Source: Cycas panzhihuaensis
Taxonomy: Eukaryota > Cycadophyta
DNA: 64,000 nucleotides
Direction of reading: 5' to 3'
Assembly: GCA_023213395.1 (NCBI GenBank)
Contig: CM041465.1
Location: 126,301,741-126,365,740 of the forward strand
The notes beneath the pieces were generated by a model, which worked only from the letters and a program-made list of their open reading frames with translations, ran no database searches and was not told the origin of the DNA. The position numbers were made by a program, and so were the translations under genes. Below are positions 21,948 through 33,723 of the stretch, one piece after another (position 1 is the first letter of the stretch; each line of letters opens with the position of its first letter).

Positions 21948-22402
21948 TATTAGGATTATTAATGTTAGTTTTATATTATTATTACTTTATGGTATCTTTA
22001 TGTCACATGTGTAAATATAAATTTAAGTGATTTAAAGGTTTAATGTTTGAAAGTTTATGTTAATATTTATTCATTATGTGAAGGTCATTGAAATGCACTG
22101 CGCCCATTTCAATGGACCTCTCTTCTTCTGAAATAGCCTCTCTAGATTCTAGGAATTAGTTACGAGAATCTAGGAGATTATCTAAAAGCATGTTTCAAAG
22201 GTTGGTTTATTGTATCTAGAGGTATGCTTATTAAGGTCTCATATATAGTTTAAAATTAATAAAATCTTAGATTAGAATGGTGGTTTTCTTCCCCATAAGG
22301 GGTTTTCCACCATCAAACATTGTATCGTGTCTGATGTCTTATTTTACATGTGTTTGTTAATCTTCTAGATCCGTGGCATTATGCATGATACCTATTCTTT
22401 CA
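21948..22402 (+). repeat. element C 3' LTR
   Basis: Direct repeat of 17465-17920, with the inverted repeat conserved at 22141-22174. It ends TATTCTTTCA like the 5' LTR. Confidence 0.9.
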
Positions 22403-22910
22403 TAACAAAGTTGATTCTCCTGTGATAAAAGGATTTACTAATGTTAACTAGGCTAGATGTCAAGATTCATGTCACTCTACTTTAGGGTATTATTTTAACC
22501 TAGACATAGTTATTGTTTCTTAGACTTATAAGAAACAACCAAATGTTTCTCTCTCATCCATTGAAGAAGAATACAAGAGAGTTGTATATATAGTGATAGA
22601 GGTGATTTGTCTTCATAAGATTCTTATAAAGCTTGGACTTTAATAGACTCAAGTAACTTTTCTATACTATGATAATTAGAGTGTACTAAAGATGACTAAG
22701 AACCTTATATTCCATGCATGCACTAAACATATTAAGGTCCATCATCATTTTATCCATGAACATATGCAATATGAAGAAATTAATCTCATATACTAACCAA
22801 CATAGTATCAAGTTGTAGATATCTTCACTAAAGCACTTAGAAAATCAAAGTTTAAAAAGTTTCGGCATGACCTCAATGTCAAACTCAATGAAGTTGTCAT
22901 TAAAGGAGGA
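22403..22910 (+). pseudogene. copia A RNase H
   Basis: Continues the A frame after element C: GFTNVN-stop-ARCQDSCHSTLG, KKQPNVSLSSIEEEYKRVVY, YYDN-stop-SVLKMTKNLIFHACT, KHIKVHHHFIHEHMQ, VVDIFTKALRKSKFKKFRHD. These are typical of the copia RNase H and pol end. The frame is followed by a short purine tract and the putative 3' LTR. Stops again replace Trp or Gln. Confidence 0.85.
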
Positions 22911-23250
22911 TGCTAAAATATAATGACACTTTCATTATATACTTTATATAATCATGTTGCAACTTAATGTTGTATCTCTAGTTGAGGGTATCTTCATCCC
23001 TTTACTGCATAATGGGCTAATCACATTCACCCATTATATTATCCAATCACATGAGAGCGGAAGTGACATCATACCCCTATAAATCAAGGTCATGTCCTCC
23101 CATCATATATTATTTTATTGGTAAGAGTTGAAACTCTATCAAAATAATATTGTAAGTGTCAACCAATTTGACCCTCATGTTATGTCCATTTAACATGTGC
23201 ATAATACCTTGATTGTGTTATGTTTATCTTGCATACAAGATAATATTTTG
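22911..23250 (+). repeat. putative 3' LTR of copia A
   Basis: Starts TGCTAAAATATAATGAC directly after the polypurine-like tract. It contains typical U3/R features (ATATAAATCAAGG-like TATA region near 23080) and no coding sequence. The end could not be fixed because no 5' partner was found; 23250 is approximate. Confidence 0.5.
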
Positions 23251-25740
23251 ATCCTATTGTTGTTTTTAGACAAAGTAAATGCTATGCAAAAAAATAAAAA
23301 ATCCTTTAGAAAATACTAAATTTTTTTATATACAATTTTAATTTCCTATATTATTTTTAAGTTCAAAATGGTATGTTATGTATTGTCTTGAAAATCTAAA
23401 TGGTACATTTATATACCATTTTCAAATTAGAATGGTATAAGAATATCTGATTTTAAGAATCAAAATAGTACACAAATATTCCATTTAAAAAATTAGAATG
23501 GTATATTTTATATTTAGAATAATATAAAATGTACAATTATAAAGCAAAATTGTATGCACAAGTTGAAGAATATATATTATTTTGATTTATGCATACCAAA
23601 AAAAAATGAGAGGAAAATACAAAAAAAAAAAAAAAAATTGATAAATTTCAAAATTTTGATCAAACAAAAAATTATGTGAGAGCATTTTCAATATATTTAT
23701 AAAAAATAGTATCCCAATTCAACCTCATTTTTTTAAAATCTCTAATTTTAGGGAAATCTTAAAATTCATCAGTTTAGTTAAAAAATGGAAAAAAAAAAAG
23801 GTAAAACTTCAATGAAAACTTGTTAGGTGTAGGTCATTAACAACCATCACTAAGTCACATTCTCATTGGAACTTTCTATATGAAAACCACTACTCTAAGT
23901 TCTTACAATCAACTCCTAATTACCAACATCTCATAAATGGATAGCAACCTAAATCTAATAAACTAACTTACAAAATTAAATAGAGAATTGAGGAATATGA
24001 ATTTGAAATAATTTTCTTTTAGCCCCTTATGGACCAAAATTTGTTAGAAAACCTTTATATTTCTTATGATTAAAATGTTGTCATGTGTGGGATGTAATTT
24101 AAAACCATAGAATAGTCAAATGAACCTAGTTTTAAGCTACTTTGAGGTGCAATAAATGCTTATTTATACATATACATATTGTTTGTATATGCTTTCTCTT
24201 GGGCCTATCTTGGAACTTACCTTTATTTATAGCCAAAAGTATCTATTTTAAGTAGCAGTCTCAAATTTGACAACTATTTCAACCTATTTCTCTTTGAGAG
24301 ATTGATTGTCAACTTACATTAAGCCTCTTATGGCATATGTTATGAGACTTCCCTTGAGAAATGTCAACGTATATAGTTAAAAGTCATGGTTTTCATCCCT
24401 AAGCCTATACCAGCCAACCATGTATGCTACTCCAACCTGGTATATATACTTTGAACGCCTATATGATCTTGCTTGATTGTAATTCTATGGCCATTTATAT
24501 TACTACATAAAGGTCCATTTACCATTCATCCATTAATTTTTCTAATAATTTAGCACTCTTTGACTTAATTAATATTTAATAATTTATTTTATATGATCCT
24601 CCTTATAGTGAATAATTTATGGGTTACCCAAGTTACCTTTTTTTCAACTTCCATATGTATTCATTTCTTCAAATTGGAATTTTAGAAAGTCCCCGAATGA
24701 GTAAACTAAATACTTCATATGGTTTGACATAAAGGAACTCATTTTATATACTTGTTGGACATTTCCTTTACTAAAAGTATTCTTATTATTTTAAAGGAGT
24801 GATGATATGCATACTAGCCAATCATAACCACATTTTATAAAGTTAAATACATCTAAGCACCCACTATGCCATAGTGAGCTTTACATGATAACCATAACCA
24901 ACTTATCCATCAAGTCAAGCATAAGGCTAAACAAAGCATATCACCCTAAAAATGGGTTTAGTGATGGTTCACCACAAGCCTGATCTAAACCATTATATCA
25001 ATATATTTTAAGAACTCAAAAAACGTCATGTGACAACTTCATACCCACCTATGATGTATAGTTTAGGTCTAGTTCTATGCATTGTTCAAGATCTTTAAGT
25101 CCAGTTATTCATATCCATCATGACCTCAATTGAGATGAAAACCTATTTAGTCTTATAAGGTTAAATAAATAATCTTTAAAAGTGGATTTAAAATGAGAAA
25201 ATCCATCAATATATTTGATCTCTTAAGAAAAGTCTTAGTCAAATCTAAGTCCACATCTCTAAATCCTATTTCTAATAGTTAATTCATATACCATTCCTAT
25301 TTTCACCAAATTATCTCTAAGCGACAACTGCATTCCCTTATAGTAGTAATAATTTATAATAATTGGCCAAGACATGGAAACCCTAAACCCTTTACTACTT
25401 CTTAGATCATTAGAGATCATACTGGCCATATTCTTATGAGCATTAGACTTTTTATCCTAGTAGTGACTAACAATATAACTATATATGCCACAATTATAGA
25501 GGCCTTAACCAATGTATTACAAGTTTACTTTGGCTCTATTGTGCTATTTTTGGATTTATATTTAGTTGTTTATCATTTAATATAAGTAAATCGGGTCTTT
25601 TATCCTTAACTTCATGCCCTTTATAACACAATTAGGTCCCTACTAACTTAATTTTCTTAGTCTCTATACAACACATCTCTTAAGATCAAGACACTGAAAT
25701 CAATCAATTAGCTACACATATTTTTGAGAGATCCCTATAA
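23251..25740. other. AT-rich desert, nothing recognised
   Basis: Very AT-rich with long A/T runs (for example poly-A near 23617-23637). No domain in any frame, no paired LTRs and no RNA gene seen. Probably old transposon residue. Confidence 0.6.
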
Positions 25741-26230
25741 TAAAGCACTCCTCTTTCTTATGGATTTTAAACTCATTACAAAGTTTAAGCTTTTGAGTTA
25801 TTCTTTAGTATTCATACCTCTATAGAAACAAACCACTACTAAGGCTAAACTATAATGGTCAATCCTCTAAAATTCTTATTACTGTTAAGAATAAAACTAT
25901 GACAAACCTCCCAGCATAGATATCCTATTTCTTATGGCTTTTAAGCCTTTTATAGTGTCTAAGCTTCTAAGCCATTCTCTAGTACTTACCTTTGAAACAC
26001 AACCACTTAAAAGATTAAACTATAATGGCCCATTTTCTGATGTTCTTATTAATGAGTTTAAGCTAAGGGTGGCATTCTTTGATATTTTACTAATGAGGCT
26101 AAACTATGATAACCATAGCACTGAAGTATTTATCAATGAGGTTAAACTAAGGGTGACATTCTCTAAGCCTTCACCAATAAACCTAAACTATAATGATATT
26201 CATCTTTTAGATTATTATATGACTTAGGAT
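25741..26230 (+). repeat. degenerate tandem repeat
   Basis: Two units of roughly 175 bp start at TTTCTTATGG-type sequence near 25754 and 25928 and stay collinear (TTAAACT...TTTAAGCTTTTGAG / TTTAAGCC...TCTAAGCTTCTAAG). After them a shorter motif (AATGAGNTTAANCTAAGGGTG) recurs near 26052 and 26137. A 97-codon plus frame (25934-26227) arises from this repetition and has no known domain. Confidence 0.5.
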
Positions 26231-28714
26231 CCTAAGGCATTATCTATTCACGCCTTTCCCTAAATTATGCTTTAGAGTACACATTCTACAAGGTAATTTT
26301 ACCAACATTTGCTATCTTACAACATAAGTTAGAGAAGGTTTATAGGCAAAAAGGAAAATATTTTCCATAATATAGGATTCTAGCATTCAATAATCACTAC
26401 ATAGATAACTCAAGTATGCACTTGATATCATGGTTTCTATTTTGATTTCATGCTCATATAAATATATAAACTAATATTTATCTATTATGTAATGATGTGT
26501 ATATGCATTCATAGCCTATGATGATAAATAACTTTAGTGGTGTGATAAAAGTGATGCACTAGCACTATGATATGACTACCCACCAATCAAACAAACTATT
26601 AAACTTGCTAAATAAATGCATAAATACAACCTTAATGTAGGATCAAATATTTTCATAGAACTATAGACTCATGCAAAGATAACAATGATCATTTAATAAA
26701 TAGATAAGCATAAAATAAAGCCACTCAAATGCTTTAAGATTATCATTTTACTCAATGTGCTAACCACATTCATAAACCATTCAACATACCAATGTAAATC
26801 AACAACATATCTACATTCTCTACAACAAATTTATACCATGCAACCACCATTATACCCTACTCCTCTCTTGCTTCAAATTAGAAATGTCAGAGTACTCATC
26901 ATTAGTAATTATCCATGTAGTCTCACAAGAATGACAAACTATCAAATTAGTGACTCATTGATAGGGATGGCAGATATTAAATCTCTCATAAACTTGATTT
27001 TCTTAACACATATAAATTTTGATTAATTACTTAATAGAGGTTTACATAATAATTCATAAGCTCCACCACCATTAATCAACCCCAAATAGCTAGCGTATTC
27101 CTTTACAAAGATAATTTATCTATTATACCAAAAATATACCATAAACCCTCACCATATAGCATCCTCGTTACATGGTAAGGGGTACAATATAAGTGGTTCT
27201 CCTGACCACCTCAACAATATTAACTTGGTGATTAATCCTACTTTAGAAGCCTTGTTCTAAAACTCTCGAGAAAACCTACATATACACTAGTTAATTATGC
27301 ATATAAATAACTTTTAAATGATTTAAAATAGTGACAAACTTCTTTGAGATTTGAATATCCATAACACCTACATTTTGACTAGATTTATTTCAATGTTCAA
27401 GCACCAATATACTCTGAATACATGAACTAACATGTTTTGAGGAGCCTTACAAGCATGCTCTGGGCACATGCATTAACATACTTTAGGTACCCTATAAAAA
27501 TATAGTTTAATAACCTTTCCACCAACCTACAATAGACTTCACCTTATATATAAGATAACCCTTCTCACTAGTCATAACAGGCATATATAAAATAAGTTCT
27601 AAATAAATATAAATAGGTGGACATACTCATAGCCATACAATCTCTCCAAAATCAAGCAACATCTCTAATACCATGCTAAAATTACATGATTTGATATCAT
27701 AGATGTATAATACCAAACACATCAAGACAATACTAACTATATACATCAAAAAATAAGTAAAATATGTGCTAAAATATAATATAACCTTTTGTGAGAAATG
27801 TTCATATCTAATTTGTATTATAAAAAAATAATATGTATTTATAATATATGCCACCTTATGGTTGTCCAATCGTATACCAGAACCTTCTAGTCATCCTATG
27901 ACTATTACATTAAGAAGTATATATGTCATAAACCCATAACATATATTAAAGGGGTACACACTAATCTCCTAGTCCAATATGAGATATTATCTAATCATTT
28001 CCATTTATCTTTCACCTATTTTCATTATTTCTTTTAGCCAAAAAGGACTAATCCATGATTAAGGGAGGATTTAAAGTCACTTGGACTGATGAAAAATCAT
28101 AATCAAAGCCTTTAATATATTTCGTATCATATTTTATACTTAGAAATTATGTTTTCTTAGATTAAAAGTAAATATTCTTTCTATATATTACCTTATTAAG
28201 TTGACATTTTAAGTAGTAGAGTGATTAAAGCATTTGCATTATAAGTAGCAAAGAAGGAAGGCGTTTCGGTTCAATTTATTTTCTTTTTTATTTCACTTGT
28301 CTATTGGATAGGGGAAGTGCTACCCAAATCATATTAGGTATGCTACCATGTTGCTTATTTCAAAGTTAGTTTTAGATGTTATTTTTTGTATTTGTATAAG
28401 TTATAATAAACTTTTTCTATTATAAGTTACTTTGGCAAGCAAAAGTACTACTAGGTTTTTTAAGATTTCTCTAATGCCTAATGGGTAGAATTTGAGTGTT
28501 GTGTTATCTCATGTAATGAAAAAGGAAGAATAAAAAAGGCAAAAAGATGTAAATTAGAGTATTTTGAATTAGGTAGAATTGCATCCCTCCTTTCATTAAT
28601 TTTAATGCATAAGGTCATTAAAAATAGAGGCAAAGAAAAAGAAGATTAAGGTCTTGTATTTGCTTAAAATTCTTGTATAAGCTCTAATAAGATACCTCTT
28701 TAGGACCTTTGCCT
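26231..28714. other. AT-rich desert, nothing recognised
   Basis: No reading frame with a domain. Short frames at 26757-27026 (+) and 27627-27869 (-) look like chance. A loose ~45-bp local duplication (tgaatacatgaactaacatg / gggcacatgcattaacatac) sits near 27415-27485. Confidence 0.6.
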
Positions 28715-28728
28715 TGGCTCTAACACCA
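28715..28728 (-). other. primer binding site, minus strand
   Basis: On the minus strand TGGTGTTAGAGCCA, one or two transitions from the iMet primer complement TGGTATCAGAGCCA, directly adjoining the CA end of the LTR above. Confidence 0.6.
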
Positions 28729-29182
28729 TGTTAAAATATAATAATGACTTATCTTATTGCACCAAAATGGAAGCTTTAACTAACATTAATGTATTTAGTC
28801 ATATTTGGAAGCATCAATGGTCATAAGATCATTCATCATTATAAAGGATAGTAAGGGCTATAAAAGAGTTAAACATATAACTATAAGTATGACATAATAT
28901 TTAATATAGAAAATTCTTGATGGAAAAAACCACAAGAGAAGGATAGAGTTTAGCTCTCTCTCATTCTCTAAAATATGTTTTTGATATGTGTATATATTTA
29001 TAGATCTATTACCTTATATATATCCAGTAAAATATAAAAATCTTATCAACCAATGATTATATACTAATACATCAACTACTTAGAACATATGTGAAAATTT
29101 TTACATCAACCAATCACAATTTTTGTATTAATTAAACATTACATCAACTTTTATGAAATTTAATACTTTAATAATCCCTTCA
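28729..29182 (-). repeat. minus-strand LTR (solo or truncated copia)
   Basis: Read on the minus strand, this ~454-bp block ends ATTTTAACA and is directly followed by a primer site. It contains a U5-like segment with pyrimidine/purine tracts (gagagagagc) and AATTTTCTATATTAAATATT. The upstream limit at 29182 is a TG candidate only. No second copy and no coding region follow downstream, so it is a solo LTR or a 5' fragment. Confidence 0.5.
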
Positions 29183-29293
29183 TCCCTTTTATTTTAAAAA
29201 GAAAAAGAAAAATAATTCTTATTACATGTGTTTCTCATATTATGTGTTTGCTTATACTTATTCCCTCCTTTCTTCTTTCCTTTTCTATTTAAT

Positions 29294-29297
<4 letters not shown>

Positions 29298-29339
<42 letters not shown>

Positions 29340-29370
29340 TATATATATATATATATAGAAAGAGAGATAA

Positions 29371-29407
<37 letters not shown>
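29298..29407 (+). repeat. compound microsatellite (TG)n-(AT)n-(AG)n
   Basis: (TG)n at 29298-29338, (AT)n at 29340-29357, then a GATA/GA mixture and (AG)n at 29377-29407. Confidence 0.95.
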
Positions 29408-29410
<3 letters not shown>

Positions 29411-31339
29411 TAGCCTATTGATAAAGAGTTATACTTATTTAGAAACCTTAGGCATGAAATGGATTTATATACATCATTTTAAGTCCTTGAACCTACAAGT
29501 GAGAGGTGATGTATTAGTTAGGTATTTTTATTATGTGTATAAAAAAATTACACTCTAAATATATTTTAAGAATGTGTTATTTTCTCTCTATTTATTTTAA
29601 AATTTGGATATCATATGATTAAAGGTAGCAGCTAGTTATACGAGTTAGATTTCATCACCAACTTAGATATTAGTCTTATACTTGATGCATGAACTAAGTC
29701 TCATCATGTTCTAAGTAGGGTTATGGTGGGAAACTATGATGACTACATGTAGTTGAGACACTTAAATGAGTATCATATGCCATATTAAGAGTGGTTTCTT
29801 CTCATCTATATTCTCCCTTAGGTGTATTAGATTATGTAGAGTTAGATCTGAGCAATGTCTTATTCCCACATATAATTAAGATGGAGATGGATACTAAGTT
29901 TCCATATGTCTAACTACAGAATTAGAGTCTATAATTTTAAGTTCCTACTTCACATAGTTATTTCCTCTCAATAATTCTCCTCTTGCTATTTAAATTGAGT
30001 TGATATATGTGTCTATTAGTTAGATGAGATTAATAAAGGTCATCATCTTTTATGGAGTAGATCATAAGGTAGAATTATAGGTGTAACATAACCCCACCTT
30101 TGCTTAATACTCTCTTCATGGAGATTGAGGAATAGTACTAGTATAACTTAGGAATCATGAGAGAAAGGAAATTTCCTCCCCTAGGTAATACCAGTATTTC
30201 CTTTTTTTTTTCTACTTTATATTATTTTCTTTTTTTTTTTTCATTCATTTATTTCAATTTTTGCATTGGGTTGTAGCCTAAAGATAGATAACACTACTCA
30301 GTGGCTACCCAAGTACTTAACTAGAGACCATGTACTAGGGGTATCTAAATATCATAGGGATCTATCATTCTAGCTAAGCGCATTATGGCCTTTCCACCCT
30401 TATATAAAGGATTGGAGATAACACTCCTAAACCAAGCCCTAGATAGAGCCTAACTACAAAAGCATGTCTCTATATACCTTTGAGTATATAAGAGGACCTC
30501 TTTAGGTCCTAAATCCTTCCTAGCATAGCAAACTACTGGCTATTAAAGTCTTATAGTATAGTGATTAGCGGTTAGTATCACAAAGCTACCTACCCTAAAC
30601 TTCTACATCATAAGTTTATTGGCAGGCCTGCAAGACCAAGCACACCTTGTCTAGTGGTTCGTATAGCACCTTTGATCTTACACCCTACTTTACCTACTCC
30701 ATTTCCAAGTTAAAATCATAAGCCATATCATATTACAATAATAATAATTCTATTTACTACCTAAATTTAGAACATATTAGTGCAATCAGTTTCTCAAAAA
30801 AAAAGGGAAAGAAAGAAAAGAAGAGAAAGAAAAAAAGGAAGAAAGAAAGAAAGAAAAAAAGAAGAGGAATAAGAAAGAGAGAATAAATAAATAACTCCAC
30901 TTAGTCACTCTTCATGGTGCAAGTTCATATCTAAAAACTACCCATACAACTCATATACCTTACTTTGATCAACATGTTGTATTGGTCAATTTACACTAGG
31001 TTAGTTTGTGCAAGCAATTTTCATGCTTTTTAGTACCAGGATTACGAGTAGGCCCTACCACCTCAAACCCACCTTAAATCTTATATATCCCATTTAGAAG
31101 AGTTTTCAGTACCTCTTTAGTGGGTAAAACATCCTATATATATAATTTTTGGGGTCAACAAGCTATAAACACCCCACCTCCCCTATTTAACCCCTTCTTT
31201 CCCCTATAACAACTTCCTTGTTTTTACATCCCATTCTTTCTTGATTTATCCCACTTCATCTATTTCCCTTCTTTCTGATAATTCTCACTTCTTTATATCC
31301 CTTCTATAGGTCTATTGGAAAAAATACAAGGAGAGAAAA
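29408..31339. other. AT-rich sequence without recognised gene
   Basis: No domain in any frame. Contains T-runs near 30202 and 30228 and a purine-only tract at about 30798-30890. 30280-30720 is slightly richer in GC but shows no motif. Confidence 0.55.
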
Positions 31340-31700
31340 TTATGGAGTTAACCAATGACTTGTCCCTCTTCAAATAAGAGGTCACCAGTAAATTCGATGG
31401 CATGCCTACCAAATCAAATCTTAATGGCATTAAACAAGAGATTTTAACATAAATCTAGTAGTTCTTGCAATTTCAACTATACAATATAGGAACTTCTAAT
31501 ACAACATGTAACTAGCCTCCCCTTCTTTAAGGAAGTAATGCACCTTTAGGAGGTTCTCCAACAAGGTAGTCCTTCTTTCACTATAAAATCAATATTCCTG
31601 CCTTTGATCTAGATGTGAATAAAGAGTGTACTCAGAGTTAGATTAACAAGTTAGAATCCTATTTCACACTTCACTTAATGTCTTATGTCCTGCACCTTTT
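31340..31700 (+). pseudogene. gypsy gag fragment (+)
   Basis: The text includes HYKINIPAFDLDVNKECT and INKLESYFTLH, similar to the start of the Ty3/gypsy gag domain (KLxFPxFDGxDPxxWIxxxExYF). Stops are present. It breaks off near 31700, where sequence in the opposite orientation begins. Confidence 0.5.
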
Positions 31701-31749
31701 TTGGATCAAATTTTTCCAATGCCATCTTCGTGTTTGTTGCGATTCCCTG

Positions 31750-32107
31750 TGATCTTATGTTCCTTCGCTAAAAAATGAATCCTTCTTTAAACCTACCTTC
31801 CTGGTTCCCTTGGTCTGCGTCTTAATATGAATCCTGATTTTGTTCTATTTTAGGTTGGGTTATTTCTTGCTTTTCTAACCTCACATTAAGGTTCTTGATC
31901 TGTTGTATGAGATCCTACATGACTGTTGTCATGGTCTCTTCTGTTTGCTCCTCTAATTCTCGGGATCTTAGCATTTTGCTTGGTGATCTAATCTTTCTAG
32001 ATCTTAATTTTGTTTGGATCCTTCCAAAATTCCTAGGGTGCGAGGGCGGGTCAAAATTTGCTTCCCCCCGATCAAAAAATCTCCTTAAAATCCCGCTTCG
32101 AAACGAA
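31750..32107 (-). pseudogene. gypsy gag N-terminus (-)
   Basis: On the minus strand, after the primer site, a Ser/Arg-rich leader is followed by RSRELEEQTEETMTTVM, stop, DLIQQIKNLNVRLEKQEITQ. This is a coiled-coil-like start typical of gypsy gag in Reina/CRM/Tekay-type elements. It stops near 31750 against the opposed gag fragment. Confidence 0.5.
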
Positions 32108-32120
32108 GCTCTGATATCAC
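32108..32120 (-). other. gypsy primer binding site (-)
   Basis: Minus-strand GTGATATCAGAGC, next to the LTR end. Close to the iMet primer complement (TGGTATCAGAGC). Confidence 0.6.
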
Positions 32121-32121
32121 T

Positions 32122-32554
32122 TGTAATGGTTCTTTTACCAAAAACGATAAAAGTATGATAGAACAGAGCTAAATTTCATAGATAATAGAATAGAATTGTC
32201 AATTTCATATATAAGAAGTACCAACATAAACATATAGTTCCATATATAAACCAATTACAAGTGTTGAATTGGATGTCAAAAGAGTACAAATAGATGTTCA
32301 ATAAGTACCAACACAACCTATAATAAACATTGAGCCCTTCGAGGTGGGGATCCTCCTCAGAAATGCAGCCCTAAGGCCAAAAATTTATAGCTGGCTAAAG
32401 GTTGAAAATAAGAAGGAACACTTCACAAATTGATGATTGAGGATGACCTCAAAAATCCCTATTTATAGGTGCTCAAATTGGGACATAATGAAGTCGGCCA
32501 AGACAGGGAGAGGTGTGCCCAAAGTAACCATTAGAAGTCAACCACAATAGTGCA
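32122..32554 (-). repeat. gypsy 5' LTR (-)
   Basis: On the minus strand it ends GGTTCTTTTACC-type sequence as GAACCATTACA, one base before the primer site. A TG start is possible at 32554 (TGCACTATTG). A CCTATTTATAGG-like TATA region lies near 32460. No partner LTR was found. Confidence 0.5.
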
Positions 32555-33136
32555 TAGAGGTTGGCCAGACTCTCAAGGGTCACTTCAAAGAGGATACTTA
32601 GATATCTGAAAGGAACTTCAAATTTAAAACTTACATATCCAAAAAATGAGATAGGTAAATTAATTGAGTTCTGTGATTTAGACTGGGTAGGAGAAGAGGA
32701 AAAAAGAAAGTCAACCAGTGGGTATTATTTTTTCGTTAGGTTAGCTGTAGTATCCTAGAGCAACAAATGACAACCAACAGTTGCCTTGTCTTCTACAAAA
32801 GTAAAATATAAGTCTACAGTCAGTGCATCCTATGAAGCAGTATGGTTAAAACAACTACTAATAGATTTAAATTAGCAACAATAAGAATCAATGACACTTT
32901 TCTGTGACAACCAGAGTGTAATAAAATTGACCAAGAATCCAATCTTCCATGCATGAACCAAGCATATTAAAGTACATCATCATTTCATATGGAAAAAGTA
33001 CAGACAAGGAGATAGACCTAATACATTGCATGACAAATGAACAACTTGTAGAATTCTTACAAAACCTCTTAGCAAAGAGAAGTTTCAATTTCTTAAAAGT
33101 AGGTGTGGTGTAAATAGATAAAACATTAAGAGAGAG
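32555..33136 (+). pseudogene. copia F RNase H and pol end
   Basis: SKRILRYLKGTSNLKLTYP, FCDLDWVGEEEKRKSTSGYY, QPTVALSSTKVKYKS, AVWLKQLLIDL, FCDNQSVIKLTKNPIFHA, KHIKVHHHFI and ILTKPLSKEKFQFL form a clear copia RNase H. It starts abruptly mid-domain next to the gypsy LTR and ends with a purine tract (agagagag) at about 33129-33136. A minus frame at 32888-33088 is a shadow. Confidence 0.85.
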
Positions 33137-33331
33137 TGTTAGAAAGTAATGTTTTATCTAGGATATTATGAGGGTCATGTGTAAAACCCATCTTCTATTA
33201 ATAAAGATAAGTGTCAGACAAGTGGCACATCTACACTGAATGGTTACAAACAACTGATGTATATATATATGGAGAAAGCCTTTCTCACATAATTAATGAA
33301 TTCCATCTTCATTTATTGAAGGTTTCTTACA
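33137..33331 (+). repeat. copia F 3' LTR (short)
   Basis: TGTTAGAAAGTAATG ... TTTCTTACA, 195 bp, directly after the purine tract. A TATATATATGGAG TATA-like sequence lies near 33263. The short LTR fits copia. No 5' copy is present. Confidence 0.65.
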
Positions 33332-33334
33332 GGA

Positions 33335-33723
33335 ATGGTGTCTAGGTTTATAGCAATGCCAAAACAAAGCCACTAGAAAACTGTAAAGAGGATCCTCAAA
33401 TACTTGAAGGGAACAATTCAATATGGGCTTGAATTCAAGCATAATGATAATTTCAAGTTAATATGATTAATAGATTCTAATTGGGTCAAATGTACAGATA
33501 ACAGAAGGTCAACTTTTAGATACTATTTTAGTTTGGGTTTAACTACCATTACTTGGGGCAATAAAAAATAATCAAATGTTGCTTTGTCCTCAACTAAAGC
33601 AAAGTACAAGGCTATAGTTGTAGCTACTACTGAAGCCATTTGGCCATGATAGATTATGCATGACATGAAACTGCCCCAATTAGAACCAACTATTTTGTAC
33701 CATGATAATCAGAGTACATTGAA
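33335..33723 (+). pseudogene. copia E RNase H, 5' part (interrupted by D)
   Basis: KTVKRILKYLEGTIQYGLEF, DSNWVKCTDNRRSTFRYYFS, ITWGNKK-stop-SNVALSSTKA and YHDNQSTL match copia RNase H. The frame is cut after STL by element D at 33723 and resumes at 37562. Removing D and one target duplication restores an uninterrupted STLKIEKNLVFHDHTKHIE. Confidence 0.85.

Larger units (their letters stand above)
17465..22402 (+). mobile_element. copia element C, nearly full length, nested in A
   Basis: A 4938-bp element with LTRs at 17465-17920 (456 bp) and 21948-22402 (455 bp), an iMet primer site at 17921 and all copia domains in order between them. Both LTRs start TATTAGGATTATTAATG; the canonical start would be TGTTAGG, so either the ancestral end was TA or both were changed. 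Flanking bases (TAAAC / TAACA) are a poor target duplication, probably decayed. The insertion splits the RT/RNase H junction of element A. Confidence 0.9.
10561..23250 (+). mobile_element. copia element A, host of two nested insertions
   Basis: A degenerate Ty1/copia element on the plus strand in the usual order: gag, protease, integrase, RT, RNase H, 3' LTR. It is split by element B inside integrase (12973-15938) and element C just before RNase H (17465-22402). Joining the flanks restores collinear copia protein similarity across both sites. The 5' LTR was not recognised. The putative 3' LTR starts with TGCTAAAATATAATGAC at 22911, directly after a purine tract (aaaggagga). Confidence 0.8.

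Noticed and set aside
25934-26227. 97-codon plus frame as a repeat protein
   Set aside because: Its apparent repeats come from an AT-rich DNA tandem repeat; the first and second units do not keep the same frame.
30555-30640. tRNA-like text (gtgattagcggttagtatcac)
   Set aside because: I could not fold a cloverleaf with acceptor and T-arm, and box A and box B do not fit.
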